Assembly (NCBI GenBank): GCA_963921795.1
Contig: OY997642.1
Coordinates: 38,993,340-39,057,339 of the forward strand
Origin: Nannobrachium achirus
Taxonomy: Eukaryota; Chordata; Actinopteri; Myctophiformes; Myctophidae
DNA: 64,000 nucleotides
Reading direction: 5' to 3'
Translations under genes and position numbers: made by a program
Part shown: piece after piece, positions 1 to 14,858 of the stretch
Layout: every line of letters begins with the position of its first letter
Position numbering within the stretch: the first letter of the stretch is position 1
The notes under the pieces: model-generated
Databases searched by the model: none
What the model was told of the DNA's origin: nothing
Seen by the model: the letters and a program-made list of their open reading frames with translations, nothing else

Positions 1-597
1 CATGCTGAAACTGAAGTATTATCCTAGGCTACGTGTACACGAAGACGATACACTGAGTCGTTTCCAAAGCGTTTACTGAACATACGGAATCGTCTCAAGA
101 AATGCATGTGTCCACATGAAACAACTGAGAAGGCTACAAAACCACTTTAGTATATATGCCAGGCCTGTGAGTGGCGCTGTAAAGTGGATACCCGGTGTTT
201 TCTGTATTATCGGTGCACGAGCACAACACCGAGTACGTTACCTGCACACCAATATCACCGCTAAAAAAAAAAAGAAAACGTATCCGCTGCTCAGCTCTAT
301 CCCGAGTGCAGCCAGCAGGCAGGCAGCGCAGTAACGATGTGATGTTCGCGAACGAATCGTCCCTTTTGAATGGCTCTTTAAACGGGATCCAGTTTATGTC
401 AGCGTCACGCTTTTATGTCAGCGTAACTGTGATTTGTTTGTGTTGGTTGGTATTTTGTACTGTATTCTATTCTGTGACTTTCTTTTACCAACATATTGGT
501 TAAAAAATGTGTGTTGACTGTGTTCATTCATTTAGCTAGGTAAACCACAGAGGGATGTTTTTTTTGTTATAACAATAACATTGTTATTAAAACCTAC
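1..597. other. upf1 intron 3 (partial), no gene seen
   Basis: Sequence downstream of the exon 3 donor. I see no conserved UPF1 exon, RNA gene or clear transposon here. Confidence 0.6.
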
Positions 598-3720
<3,123 letters not shown>

Positions 3721-3878
3721 TATGGAGGCTTGACAACACAAGGCGCGAGATACTCGACTCCCACTCGAAATGATGACGTAACACCTTGCTTCGCATATCT
3801 AATGCAAGGAGGAAGCACGTTTAGGGGCGTGTCTGTGACGTTTACAATAAAATAAAATCTTTGCTGCATTTATTTAAC

Positions 3879-3881
<3 letters not shown>

Positions 3882-3963
<82 letters not shown>
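3882..3963. repeat. (AT)n microsatellite
   Basis: About 41 uninterrupted AT units in the gap between upf1 and pgpep1. Confidence 0.97.
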
Positions 3964-3966
<3 letters not shown>

Positions 3967-4184
3967 AATAATCATAGCTTTCACAACAGTAAACAGCAGA
4001 ATAATAATAGGACAGTGGGCGACCTAAATTGATGTTATTCTTTTTCTGCTTTTGTAATATTGATGTTATCCTATGTAAAGTACTATGTTCAACTTATATC
4101 CGTCTGTCTTTCAATGGTATATGAGATACATAAAGTGGTTCCTGTGTAAATAAGCCATAAAGCTAACTAGGATCCCCTTTTAGT

Positions 4185-4279
4185 TGACCGTGTACCAGTG
4201 ATTTGTGCTGTCATTAAACTGTACTTTTTTTTACTTCTATTGCAAACTGCTAATAAACTTCAATCAATCAATCAATCAT
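4185..4279 (+). repeat. LINE 3'-end fragment with (CAAT)n tail
   Basis: Ends in AATAAACTTCAATCAATCAA, a short tandem tail after a polyadenylation-like signal as seen at 3' ends of fish CR1/L2/Rex-type LINEs. No coding part remains. Confidence 0.45.
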
Positions 4280-4607
4280 GATGGTAAATTGGTAATTATC
4301 CTTAGGCCTACTGTAGTGTGAAATGCACTTATTGTTTTCAAACTATTTTCTCCTACTATTTGCACACACTGACACTACTAATGCAATAGTAGTAGTCCAT
4401 AGCAGCAGTGCATGTCATTTTCAACTTACTTACTTGGGCCTTTAAATTCCCTGAGGAACATAGGCCATTGGTGAAACTCCTCCATCCTCTCCAGTCTTAT
4501 GCCCTCCAATCCAGTTGTTGCCATGACATATCTTTATAAGTTGCCTCTCTATTGGGAAATTAGTGGACACAAAGTACTGATAAGATCGGAAAAAAATAAA
4601 TAGAATG

Positions 4608-4960
4608 GTATCAAACACGACACACGTGCATACCGGTATCTCCTTGTATGGGCCGTTCCATGACGTTAGTTATCTCCATACATGGAGTTCCGTGCTCATA
4701 CGGACACAGACATATTATCTCATTCTCCATACATGGAGTTCTGTGTTCACATGGACATTCCGTGCTCATAAATACTTATAGCACCGCTCAAAAAGATCGC
4801 ACCTTGTGCTATGTGAGAAATGCTCACTTCGCATTGTATCAAACACGACACGTGCATTATCTCCTTGTATGGGCCGTTATGTCCGTGACATCAGCTGTGG
4901 TGATGTCGGTCTCTGTCTACTTTCTATGTCTCGTACTATGGACGTAGGGACACACAAAGC
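4608..4960. repeat. Imperfect direct repeat with CATACATGGAG motifs
   Basis: A segment starting ATCAAACACGACAC and running to TCCTTGTATGGGCCGTT occurs twice (about 4610-4655 and 4838-4878). Between the copies lie CTCCATACATGGAG palindromes related to the CArG-bearing dispersed repeat. No gene is seen. Confidence 0.65.
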
Positions 4961-5249
4961 CAGACGTAGGAGCGGTTAGCACCGCTCAAAAATAGAATTC
5001 ATAACCTTTTGTAAATTATGTAGTTGTATATATTGCAATAATAATGTGTCATTGGGAAGAAAGAAAATCACAAGCCACACAAAGACACCATTCGGGTACC
5101 ACTGCTCTAATGTAGAGTATATAGTCTACCAATATAACAGTTAGTTTATACAATTTTGTGCAGATAGCCGTCTGTACAAGTGTGCAAACTGGGGTGTTGG
5201 GAGTGGGGATTAAACTGAGAAATGAGGTTGTGTAAAGTGATTTAATCAC

Positions 5250-5884
5250 ATCTTTATTATAGCTTTGAGCACTTTGTATAGACAAAGAATATGAAAAAAA
5301 TGTATTTTCATCAATCAACACAAACTGATTGCACGTGCAATAAATTCCCTGAGATTAAAACATGATTGTAAGTGTTGATCTTTCAAATACTTTAAATTCT
5401 GACATTTTCAAATTCATCACATCAACAAACACACAATAAAAGGGAAAGAAAGGATACTTGCACAGTAATAACCTAGTTACTATATGAACAGGAACTGAAG
5501 CTGGGGAGAGCTCATAGAAAATCAAGCATGGAGCAGTAGATTGGTCTGTGAACAACCCAGCACACTCGCACAGCTGGTATGTGGATGGATGTTATCGCAC
5601 CAAAATGTACTGTAACTGTAAATGCTCATACTTTATGCAGTATTCAGCCTGGGCCAAGGAATGGATTATAAGATCATGGAGTCATCATCACTTATTCTGT
5701 GAGTTATGGCTTAGAACACTTTTTCAGTCAGGAACTCAAATGAAAGTCGACTGAGGACCAATGGTTCATTACCGCACATGCTGCTGTGCATGCGGGGCGT
5801 GGCAGGAGCAGTGTTGCGTCTTGGACTGTGCAGTCTGTTGGCCAAGTGACATGCACAGTAGTTTAAGAACGCCATGCTACAAGT
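5250..5884 (-). other. pgpep1: pgpep1 probable 3' UTR
   Basis: Minus-strand AATAAA-type signal at about 5257-5252 is the first clear polyadenylation signal after the stop codon. The 3' end is an inference; no open gene overlaps. Confidence 0.4.
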
Positions 5885-6095
5885 CTATGACGAGTTGGTG
5901 TGATGGCAGTGGTCACAATGTTTGCGCTCCTCCTCAGTGTGTTTCAACAGCTCCAACATTTCCAACACTATGGCCTGCAGGGCCCTGCCCAGATCCTGGC
6001 TGCTGTATGGGTTCCCCAGAGGAGGGACATGGACAAAGGCAGCCCGGCCCTGTCCTAGGAACAGAGACGTGTAGTAGGTGTAATCACATAGGTAC
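5885..6095 (-). CDS. pgpep1: pgpep1 exon 5 with stop
   Basis: 211 bp, [12 protein letters not shown] to NSS and TAG at 5887-5885; carries Cys148 and His167. Acceptor CTGCAG. Confidence 0.96.
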
Positions 6096-6449
6096 CTGCA
6101 GGGAGGTAAAGGATGGCAAAGGTGTGTTAAGGTTATTATATAATCTTGGCTTGTGTTTCCATTCCACATACTACAAAAGGCTTAGTTGTGGGTGAGGTTT
6201 ATGGGAATAGGATACTCCTATTCCTATATTTATAGTTCACAGCTATTTGATCTCTCTTGGGGGGAAAAAACAGACAAGGCTCAATAACAGTGTGTAATGT
6301 GACCTGAGAACTTCTGCTAGCAGTGCATAGCACCACATCAAAATGTATTTATGATTACCAAACATCCCACATAATTGTCTGTTAGACAGTGGAACAGTTC
6401 CTTTTTTGAGCGGTGGTCACAACGCTCCTATACGTGGCCGTGTGTGTGG

Positions 6450-6497
<48 letters not shown>

Positions 6498-6647
6498 GCC
6501 TGCGTGTCTGTCTGTATGTAGCCTCAAGTCTGCAGTACCTTTTCTGACCACACATGTTAAGGGAGGGGCGCTGTTCTTCAGCCTCAGGCCAGGCACACTC
6601 ACACTCACACTCACATTCACACACACATACATACACACGCACGCACG

Positions 6648-6700
<53 letters not shown>

Positions 6701-7624
6701 GCAGCTTCCACCGCTCAGTTCACACGAGTGTGATTTTTTGTCAGACATTTAAGGGGGTCAAAGGTTGACAGGTATTTCACTTTAGGTTATTTTTTCCCTG
6801 GGCTTTTGTTCTCACAGTAAGAACTACTGTACAAAGGTGACAATCCACATGAGATGGAGATTGGAGAGAGAGATTTGTTTTTCAACCCATACACACTAAA
6901 ATTCTGTAGGGGTGTGATGTCCGTGATTTGGGACATTGTCCCAAATCAAATCAACCAAAACATGTTATTTTCTAATCCAGCATGCCGGAGTGTTTGGCAA
7001 CTCTATATGACTATGATTTCAAGACAGCGCTGTATTAGGCTGTATTGTCCTGGTGTATGTTTTGGCGAATACCATCGATCTAAACTCTGTCAAAGAGGCG
7101 AAGGGACTTACAAAAGACAGCTTGGACTGAAATGAATGATGAACAAACCTTAGAACTCTCATGATTTGGGGGTTTGGGATATTATGTTTAATGTGTATTT
7201 TTGTGTTAATCTAAAACTAAAGTATGCATGTTATGTATGGGTGTCACTGCACTGTCTACACATCACTAACCTTCCAGCATCCTTAGACACAGATACAGCC
7301 ACCCCAAGGCCAGAGTTATTCACTCTCTTGCAGACCTCGTCCATGTCCAGGGCTGAGTCTAGGCAGTCAGGGCCATTCTCCATGCAGCACTGGGAGGCAG
7401 GGCAGAAGCTGCAGTTGTCCATCCGTTTGTAGCCCTGGTTGTGTCCACACTGCTCCAGAGTGACTGTTGTGGCTAATCCAGAGACACCGACATGGACCAC
7501 AAGCTGGAGACCAAAACAATGAACATACAATGGAGGTGAAGAGTTTGGTTTAGTTTTATTAATGGTTTGATTTTATATATATATATATATAAATTATGCA
7601 AAACAATATGTACACTACAGTATG

Positions 7625-7683
<59 letters not shown>

Positions 7684-9357
7684 TTTAAACAATTATGTGT
7701 TCATTATGTACAAGAGAGAAAAACATTTGCTCAAGAAGATTTCCTTGACTACCTGTGGTTGGTGCTGTTTCCATAATGATGGGACTAAACTCTGAACAGC
7801 TTGGTATTCAACAGGCACTTCACATACTTGAAGGTCTACTCCGTCCCCTAGCCCCAACCGCTCTAGTTCCTGTATGCACAGGAATCATACAATGCACAAG
7901 GACACAACATACATTATTTGATGCACTTTTGAGTTTTGTTGTTATTATTGACTCCAGAAAATGTATTAGAAATGTATTGATAAAAGTGAGAAGTGTCTCC
8001 TACTACACCCCAATCCTACACAACTCCTTAAAGGGGAGAACCTCCCATTTTCAAATATGAACTATGTCATTAATATACCTTTGAGTTGTGATGATGTCAT
8101 CTCGGTGTACTTTGCAATACAAACCCCAAAATCAATCCTCCAGTAGAGGCAACACAGAAGGGGGGGGGGGGGGGGGCTTTTTTCTTATTTCCACTTAACA
8201 ACACAAAGGTATATTAATTTTCAACATAGTTCAATGTTGAAAATAGTTGGTTCTCCCCTTTAAATAGGAAGAAATAGATCAATGATTACCTGAACTGCCA
8301 CCCAACTGGCGTTGATTTTGTGCTCTCCAAAAGCCTCAAACCCTGTCATCAACAAACCAGTCTGTCAACAACTGACAAAATGATATAGCTGCTGTTGCTT
8401 ATCTTTTATGATCAGAACTGGCGCCAATAGCCCACAGCTGCTCTGTGTCACACAAAAAACCTCTTCATTCAAAGTCTAAAGGTTGGATCAAGTAAGTTAA
8501 TCATTAATTTTTAGCACTACTTAATAGTCAATGTCAGCACATGACATGACATGACAGCACAAGATCGATCTTTATTTTGTTAAAACCAGTTAACACAAAC
8601 TGGCAACACACTTTTAGTGAAATGCAGTGGTGTAAAAGTCACTATGTTGTACTTAAGTAACATTTTGAGGTATTTGTAATTTACTTGAGTATTTCAAATT
8701 TCCAATACTTTCACTTCTACTATACTCCGTTTCCACCACATCTCCGATCAAAATATTGTACTTTTTACTCCACTACATTTATTTGAGAACTTAATTAGTT
8801 AGGCTACTACTACTTTGTAGATTTAGATTTTTGTTACAATTTCAAAAGATCTTTATAAATTGAAAACGTGAAATGGGACATTCTGCATAATGAGTAGTCT
8901 ACTTTTACTGTTGGTAGGCCTACTTTAAGTGTATTTTGATGCCAATACTTTTGTAGGCTACTTTAATCAAGTACATTTTGAATTCCGCACTTTTAAAGAG
9001 CATTGCAGTATTGATACTTTTACTTGAGTAAAACGTTTGAGTACTTTTTCCACCACTGCTTCCTGGCAACACAATTTAAGTGAAATGTTTTGTTTTGAGT
9101 GACATACCGGGTTCAGTGCATAGCAAATTGTTATTACATTGTTATTACATATCATATTTATATGTGACAATGTACGGTAAATGTAGCTGTCTCCCATAGC
9201 TGTGACAATGAGACAAGACACAAGTGGAACTCATAGAAAACAACAAACCGGTACTACTGTAAGCTATTATATAATTTATTAGATAACTGACAACCTTTTT
9301 GGTTAAAACATCTTTTAACAGCTTACCTGTTATTATCACTTTCTTCTTAGAGGCCAT
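5885..9357 (-). CDS. pgpep1: Pyroglutamyl-peptidase I
   Basis: Cytosolic cysteine peptidase (family C15) that removes N-terminal pyroglutamate from peptides. Five exons: 9327-9357, 8290-8342, 7753-7869, 7271-7503 and 5885-6095, all with GT/AG junctions and matching phases. They give 214 aa, against 209 in human. The catalytic triad is intact: Glu84 in [10 protein letters not shown], Cys148 in YLCDYTYY and His167 in AFVHVPPLG. The N-terminal [20 protein letters not shown] matches the family's substrate-loop region. The C-terminal tail ([18 protein letters not shown]) is variable. The gene is complete and undamaged, transcribed in the same direction as upf1. Identity is near certain. Confidence 0.97.
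6451..6499. repeat. (CTGT)n microsatellite
   Basis: About 12 tandem TCTG units in pgpep1 intron 4. Confidence 0.95.
6600..6697. repeat. (CA)n microsatellite
   Basis: CACTCA/CACG units grade into about 28 CA units, in pgpep1 intron 4. Confidence 0.95.
7271..7503 (-). CDS. pgpep1: pgpep1 exon 4
   Basis: 233 bp, [19 protein letters not shown] to SVSKDAG; carries catalytic Glu84. Acceptor CTCCAG, donor GTTAGT. Confidence 0.96.
7575..7680. repeat. Two (AT)n tracts (pgpep1 intron 3)
   Basis: AT tracts at 7575-7592 and 7626-7679 just downstream of pgpep1 exon 3. Confidence 0.95.
7753..7869 (-). CDS. pgpep1: pgpep1 exon 3
   Basis: 117 bp (39 codons), from [15 protein letters not shown] to KQHQPQ. 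Matches human ELEKLGLGDSVDLHVYEIPV. Acceptor TACAG, donor GTAGTC. Confidence 0.95.
8028..8263. mobile_element. piggyBac-like MITE with TTAA ends
   Basis: Starts TTAAAGGGGAGAACC and ends with its reverse complement GGTTCTCCCCTTTAA, so it has 15-bp inverted ends flanked by TTAA, the target duplication of piggyBac-type transposases. It is about 236 bp, non-coding, contains a 17-nt G run (8160-8176) and lies in pgpep1 intron 2. Confidence 0.8.
8290..8342 (-). CDS. pgpep1: pgpep1 exon 2
   Basis: 53 bp, encodes [18 protein letters not shown]; acceptor GACAG, donor GTAATC. Confidence 0.94.
8625..9056. mobile_element. hAT-type MITE, CAGTGGTGTAAAAG family
   Basis: Left end CAGTGGTGTAAAAG, right end TTTTTCCACCACTG, interior of TACTT/AAGTA-rich sequence. 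Same family as 32968-33134 and 37404-38779. It lies in pgpep1 intron 1. A 24-bp imperfect direct repeat starting TGGCAACACA lies at 8601-8624 and 9065-9088; no clean 8-bp duplication is seen here. This copy lacks the hairpin module present in the 37.4-38.8 kb copy. Confidence 0.75.
9327..9357 (-). CDS. pgpep1: pgpep1 exon 1
   Basis: ATG at 9357-9355, encodes [10 protein letters not shown] plus one base; donor GTAAGC. Confidence 0.93.
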
Positions 9358-9479
9358 GGTGTGGTTTATTTGATGGGAATTCTCAAAAAGCAATGTAACT
9401 ATTTATCGTACAGTATGTACACCAGATGTAGCCTGACGCCTGATTATGGATCCCACTGGAGAAGATGGATGGAAACGGT

Positions 9480-9660
9480 ATATAGCGCTCGTTTTCACCA
9501 GCGTCGGCAGGTTAGCTACTCACCAGCGTCGGCAGGTTAGCATTTCACCAGGTTAGCATTCACCAGCGTTAGTTTTACTGAGGTTAAGGTTAGGGTTAGG
9601 GTTAAAGTTAGGCTTAAGGTTAGGGTAGAGTCAGGGTTAAGGATAGGTTTAGGTTTTGGT
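9480..9660. repeat. Minisatellite GGTTAGC(ATT)CACCAGCG plus TTAGGG-like run
   Basis: Tandem units of CACCAGCGTCGGCAGGTTAG type followed by GTTTTACTGAGGTTAAGG and several degenerate TTAGGG units. A reverse-complement copy lies at 21895-22040, and a related telomere-like run at 36494-36570. Confidence 0.75.
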
Positions 9661-9964
9661 GCACCTCTGCCGCGGTCCAAGTGACTACAATGGAGCGCTC
9701 CCTACATCCGGTTCAGCCAATCACAAGCTTCAAAAATGTGTCCGGGGCGTGGTTATCCATCTTTCCCAGTGGGACACTCTTCCTCTACCGTTTGGCTTGG
9801 AAAACAAAACACAACCCGAACACAACACACCCAGCTGGATTATACTGCCACCTGCTGTACTGGCAGTCTGGTGGAGAAACACTAAGGTCTTCAAATTACT
9901 TTAGACAGTGGTGGGGGAAAAGTACTCAAATGTTTTACCTAATTAGTAGGCACTTTATGCACAT

Positions 9965-10016
9965 TACAACAAATTTCTGTGTAAACAGACAATAAACTGA
10001 CTTGAACTTGAACTAG
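9965..10016 (+). repeat. LINE 3'-tail fragment (ACTTGA)n
   Basis: CAATAAACTGACTTGAACTTGAACT resembles an L2/CR1 3' end with a hexamer tail, but it is very short. Confidence 0.3.
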
Positions 10017-11599
10017 TATAATAAGTATCAATACTGCAATATAGAAATACTCTGTTACAAGTAATAGTCCGGAATCCTATATTTACTTGAGTAAAAGTAC
10101 AAAAGTATTGGTATCAAAATGTACTTATGATGTCACAAAGAAATTAGCTAACAAAATTGAAACTGGTAAATGGGTACTGTCTCCTTATTAGATGAAATTG
10201 GCAACCCACCCAAAAATGTATTTTCTGTAAAGAGGCGGAGAGGTGAGGAGACCCCTGTTGTTGAACAAACACTTATAATATGAGTATATATGAAAATATT
10301 ATAGCAATGATCACAATCAGAATACAGAGCTTTAACCTTTTCACACTTTTTTAATAATAATAATAATAATATTGTCCAAAAGCACACAACATAACAGCAA
10401 GACAATACATGAAATCCCCATGTGTGTACACAGAACCATCATTGAGGCAGTTTTTTTTGTGCAGAAATGGCTGAAGGGACAACACTGCTTTTGCCATTTA
10501 AATGTGCTGTATCTTCGTCTAGAATAGATGGAAGTCTGAAGTGACAATGTAGGGGATGATCTTTATGAGGGCTAAACGTCATGTGTGATTGCTTTATTGT
10601 TCATATCAGAAAGTGTGGGAAGTCTGATTAAGTGATTATATTCGGGTAATACTGAAATGTTTTTTGTTTTGGGGGAACAACACAATAAACAGAACAGGTT
10701 AAATAATGCTTTTGTTTGACTGGTTGATTGATTGAAGACTTTATTTGAAGTTCACATAGGAAAAGGTACAGTTTCATGACAGTACAGTTCACTGGTACAA
10801 GGTCAACTAAAAGTATTATTGTACAGTAATAACAGAAGGTGAGGGGCAACAGACAATGATCTTAACTTACGGATACATGAAGTCTTCGCTGAGAACTGTG
10901 TAAAATGAAAAATGGTTTTCTGGTAGTCTTTTACAGAGTTATTGTCATGCAGGCAGTTTGAGAATGGCAGTGTCATCTGTGTATTTAAAGGATGTGATGT
11001 TACGTTGCCTTTAAATCTATAAGCTTGATTTTCAGCTGGCCAAATTGTCTTAAATAACTCCATACAACCCTTTATGTATTCAGAGAGGCCGGGCCGATCT
11101 GATATCTTGGTCAAGAATAACAACGTATGTTTTCTGTTCAGACCGTTCTGAAGTCCACACCCCTGTTGTGAAATGACTCACACTCTTTGGACACAGTGCA
11201 CTCTGAGAGGGAGTCTCGAAATTGGCTACAGTAAAATCTTCAGTGTTAATTCAACGCTGAGTGTACAAATGTAACCAAATGGACCCTTACAGATCCATGT
11301 AATAACACGCGTATACTCTCAGAGCTACATGAACACTGGGGTTTTTACTGCGTGGGCTACACATATAAAAGTACTGAGCACCGAGAGGAAATTAACTACC
11401 TTAATGCATGTATGCATGGAGAAATTTGCTCTGTTTTCCTTCTTCCAGTGAAGAAAGAATACAGAAGGTAAATATATTCACTGAAAGGGTCCTTTTGTCC
11501 TATTTGTGTTCTTGCTTCACGTCACAAAATCAGCTCAGACTGTAACAAACCGGCTCCGTCTGACTGAATGAAAAGGTACGTCACACACACCTACACAGG
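10017..11599. other. Gap between pgpep1 and jund, part 1
   Basis: Contains AAGTACA/TACTTGAGTA remnants of the CAGTGGTGTAAAG family near 10020-10115 and a possible minus-strand LINE tail at about 10712-10750 (GATTGATTGAAGACTTTATTTGAAG). No protein-coding exon is recognised. Confidence 0.5.
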
Positions 11600-11842
11600 C
11601 AGGGGTGTCACGCCAAATTCTGGGCCCTGGGTACAAGGATTCACTCACATTTTGTGCTTTAACTATTGAAAAATAGTAGATATACAAGCTCACAGCGAGG
11701 CACCGAGGGCCGCGCTGCGAGCTTGTAGATCTGCTATTTTTGAAGAAAAAAAACATGAAAATGTGTGCAAGTCTTTGAATATTTCAAATCCTTTCCTTGC
11801 TCTAGTAAGTGTCCCACTCCCCCTCCCCTTGTGACGCCCCTG
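11600..11842. mobile_element. hAT-type MITE (CAGGGGTGTCA ends) with hairpin module
   Basis: 243 bp, begins CAGGGGTGTCA and ends GTGACGCCCCTG, flanked on both sides by a perfect 8-bp duplication TACACAGG (11592-11599, 11843-11850). The centre (11667-11742) is a hairpin with the AGATATACAAGCTCACAGCG arm, the shared module of this window. Confidence 0.9.
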
Positions 11843-11850
11843 TACACAGG

Positions 11851-13440
11851 CTTCTTGATCGCCCCCGCTGACCACCCACACGGCACGCAACCTGCACTGC
11901 AGTCCTCCTTGACAACAGCCTCCTCCCCCAGCCCCCCCACTCCATTCACCTGCCTCCGTCGTTGTCCTGCATGCGTCACTCCCTATGTCAGCGTTTCCAT
12001 GGAAACTAACGATGCCCTGTGCGCTCCGTGGTGCTGATGCAGGCGGTGTGCTGACGTCGTCACACCATCCCAGGGGTGGAATAACTACATGCTACTTTCC
12101 ACCTTGGGCGCCGCCGAGCAGCGCTAATGGCCAATCTGTCTCCGCTTCTGCCCCAAAGTGTTATGTTCCATCCCAAAATCTGACATGATTTCACACAAAA
12201 AAACACCAAAATAGTAATACTGTAAATGTTCTGTGCTTGTGATTTGGCTCTGACATACAGTACTATAGCGGTTATTGGTTATTTCAGCTGTCTGTCAACC
12301 TGTTGTAATTGTCTATTATTAGAAACAGCAAGAACTAGGCTGGAGCCATTATTTTCCATAAATATTTCATATCTTTTCTGTCAGGCAGAAATCCCCATAT
12401 TTCAATGTTTTATGCTTTTACACAGATATTTTCACTATTTTCACACGGCTATTTTCACTATTTTAATTTGTTCTTTAAAATAAAAATACAAATAAATGGT
12501 TTTGGACTTACAAGGTTTCCACCTGGCAGCAACGATATAATGGTGAAGGCAGAATCTTCCTGTAGATATTCTATTCTATTCTGTACTATCCTGTTCTCGT
12601 CTGCGGCTCAACATCAAAGTAAAAAACGATAGCCTGTAAATTACAGAAACAAAACATGGTTTCCTCTGTCCCCTCAACGCTTCCTTCCCCTTTTCAGTAC
12701 AGACATGAACTCTCTTCTCCAATAACACTTTCAGACCTTTTACTGACCCATTTCAGTTTTCACTTCTCCTGTTTATGAAGGCTGAATGTTTTCATTCAGT
12801 GGTTTGTGCATAGCACCACATACCAGGGATGGTTGAACACAGCTCAGAATGTGCCTTGACAAGCTGAAGTGTATCAAGAGATGTCATTTTTGTTTCCATG
12901 CCACTGATACATAGTAGCCTACATTAAATAGATTAGTGAGGAGAGGTTCTGCCTAAGCTTTACCACTTATAAGCCCCCACTTAATAAACAAATGTAGGAT
13001 CATATTCTACAGGCTCTGTATGATTTGTAGAGTATTGTTATAAGGGTAAAGTCCATTTCAATTGCAATATATTCAATACTTTTGATTCTTAGCCTAGAGT
13101 TATTCCCAATAGGTCTATATGAAGCTGTAAAGTTTAAACTAGTACACTTTATAGTAAATGTATATTATATTCTAAAGCTTTATGATGAAGCTATATAAAG
13201 TTATGCTAGTAGCCTACACTTTAATTCTATATTCTATTCCATAGTAGGCCTATAGCTTCATGAAGCTATCAAGTTAAGCTAAAACACTTGTATTCTTTTC
13301 TATTCTATTCAACTCCACTCTAGCTATTCATTCTATCACTTTCAAGATGGCGTGAGAACTTTGTCCAAAGTTCTTCTAAGACTGGCCTTGTCTGCGATGA
13401 AGAAATATTGCTGTAGGCCTGTTCTTCTATTCTTCCCTCC
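11851..13440. other. Gap between pgpep1 and jund, part 2
   Basis: Mostly unique AT-rich sequence. I see no coding exon or clear transposon. The 3' half approaches the jund promoter. Confidence 0.5.
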
Positions 13441-13490
13441 TTACGCCCAGTCTCTGCTCTCTTTTAGCGACCCTGGGCTTTTTTATGCTA

Positions 13491-13609
13491 TGACATCAAA
13501 CCACAATGCACTGCACTGTTTGTAGTTTACCTAAAGTCTCCATGGCAATAGAGACGGGCTCTGCCCCCTATTTAAACGAAACCGGAAACAAACGTCATTT
13601 TGGGCCAAT
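13491..13609 (+). promoter_or_regulatory. jund: jund core promoter
   Basis: Contains TGACATCA (13491-13498), the AP-1/CRE-like octamer known from jun-family promoters. A TATA-like CTATTTAAAC follows at 13568-13577, ACGTCATT (CRE-half) at 13592-13599 and CCAAT at 13605-13609. Placement about 330-440 bp before the ATG fits the long 5' UTR of jun genes. The site arrangement is seen; autoregulation by AP-1/ATF is inferred. Confidence 0.65.
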
Positions 13610-13934
13610 CTCAGCGCTCTGAAGTGACATAATGGAATTTTTAGGGATAGAAAGCGAGCGGAGGGTTGGGTGTGCGCATAGCAGTCGTGCCATAGGGGAA
13701 AGGCGAGCGCTTGTCGGGTGCGCAGGAAAGACAAATCCTGAGAAGGCATATAGCTCGTGAAGTCAGTCGGTAGAATTTGATTAAAAAAACAAAAGTGAAA
13801 TAGGGAAACGGGATCACGTGAAAGTATAAGGATCAACTGGAGTATCTCTTGTTTTTTTTCCCTGCTTGGATTTTCCTGTCGACTGGTCGTTGTTCATGCG
13901 TAACTCTCAACATTCCCTCATGTGAGGGGATAGA

Positions 13935-14858
13935 ATGGAAACAACCCTCTACCCAGGCATCGCGGTCAACACTCGAGGGATCTACAGCATCTATTCCCAG
14001 AGCAGCATGATGAAGAAGGAAATTAATCTCAACCTGGACAACCAAAGCTCCGAGCTCAAGTCGAACCCGCTCCGCGACACGGATGGCATTCTGAACTCCC
14101 CGGACTTGGGACTCTTGAAGTTGGCTTCTCCGGACCTTGAACGCCTTATCATCCAGTCCAATGGCATGGTAACCACCACCCCGACGTCCCAGTTCCTCTA
14201 CCCGAAGTCCGCCAGCGACGAGCAGGAGTTCGCGGAGGGTTTCGTAAAGGCTCTGGAGGACTTACACAAGCAAAACCAGCTGAGCGAGGCGGCGTGCGTC
14301 TCGGCCGACAGACTGGATCTCATCGGATCCAACCCGGTCTCCTCTGGGCTACATACATCAGACCTCCCCGTTTATACGACTCTGAACGGCTACGCAGCCA
14401 GTCCCTTGGGGACCACAGTGAATTATTCCACAGATACCATTCCGTTCCCGCCGCCGCCATCTCATCTGCTCAATGCGCAGCAACATGCGGCCGCTGCGGC
14501 GGCTCTGTCACGACTCCAGCAGTCGCATGGGCTGAAGGACGAACCACAGACGGTGCCAGACATGCAGAGCTTCGGCGACAGCCCTCCCCTGTCTCCCATT
14601 GATATGGATAACCAGGAACGCATCAAGGCGGAGCGGAAAAAGCTGCGCAACAGAATAGCGGCTTCTAAATGTCGTAAGCGAAAATTAGAGAGGATTTCTC
14701 GTCTGGAGGACAAGGTCAAAAACCTTAAAACACAGAACACTGAGCTGGCATCCACGGCCAGTGTGCTCAGGGAACAAGTGGCCCAGCTCAAGCAGAAGGT
14801 GATGAACCATGTCAGCAATGGATGTCAGCTTCTCCCAAACCAAGTCCAGGCATATTAG
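13935..14858 (+). CDS. jund: JunD AP-1 transcription factor
   Basis: Nuclear bZIP protein that dimerises with Fos or Jun family members and binds AP-1 sites. A single intronless 307-aa frame, as in all jun genes. Domains: N-terminal [10 protein letters not shown] (25-34); JNK-docking/transactivation block with [18 protein letters not shown] (55-72) and [12 protein letters not shown] (80-91); [16 protein letters not shown] (101-116); Ala-rich stretch 185-191; LKDEPQ, a SUMO-type site at Lys201; SPPLSPIDM (216-224); basic region 229-256; leucine zipper with Leu257, 264, 271, 278 and 285; C-terminus [12 protein letters not shown]. The QFLYPK, MMKK and [13 protein letters not shown] signatures favour JunD over c-Jun or JunB, as does synteny with pde4c, rab3a and pgpep1. 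It is shorter than human JunD because the Gly/Ala/Pro-rich insertions are absent. Confidence 0.96.
   Translation: METTLYPGIAVNTRGIYSIYSQSSMMKKEINLNLDNQSSELKSNPLRDTDGILNSPDLGLLKLASPDLERLIIQSNGMVTTTPTSQFLYPKSASDEQEFAEGFVKALEDLHKQNQLSEAACVSADRLDLIGSNPVSSGLHTSDLPVYTTLNGYAASPLGTTVNYSTDTIPFPPPPSHLLNAQQHAAAAAALSRLQQSHGLKDEPQTVPDMQSFGDSPPLSPIDMDNQERIKAERKKLRNRIAASKCRKRKLERISRLEDKVKNLKTQNTELASTASVLREQVAQLKQKVMNHVSNGCQLLPNQVQAY

Noticed and set aside
5761-6195. 144-codon plus-strand frame
   Set aside because: Overlaps the last pgpep1 exon on the opposite strand and shows no known domain.
9358-13490. LSM4 or IQCN genes, which lie near JUND in human
   Set aside because: No matching exon seen on either strand.
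14294-14818. Frames overlapping jund on both strands
   Set aside because: Shadows of the bZIP gene.
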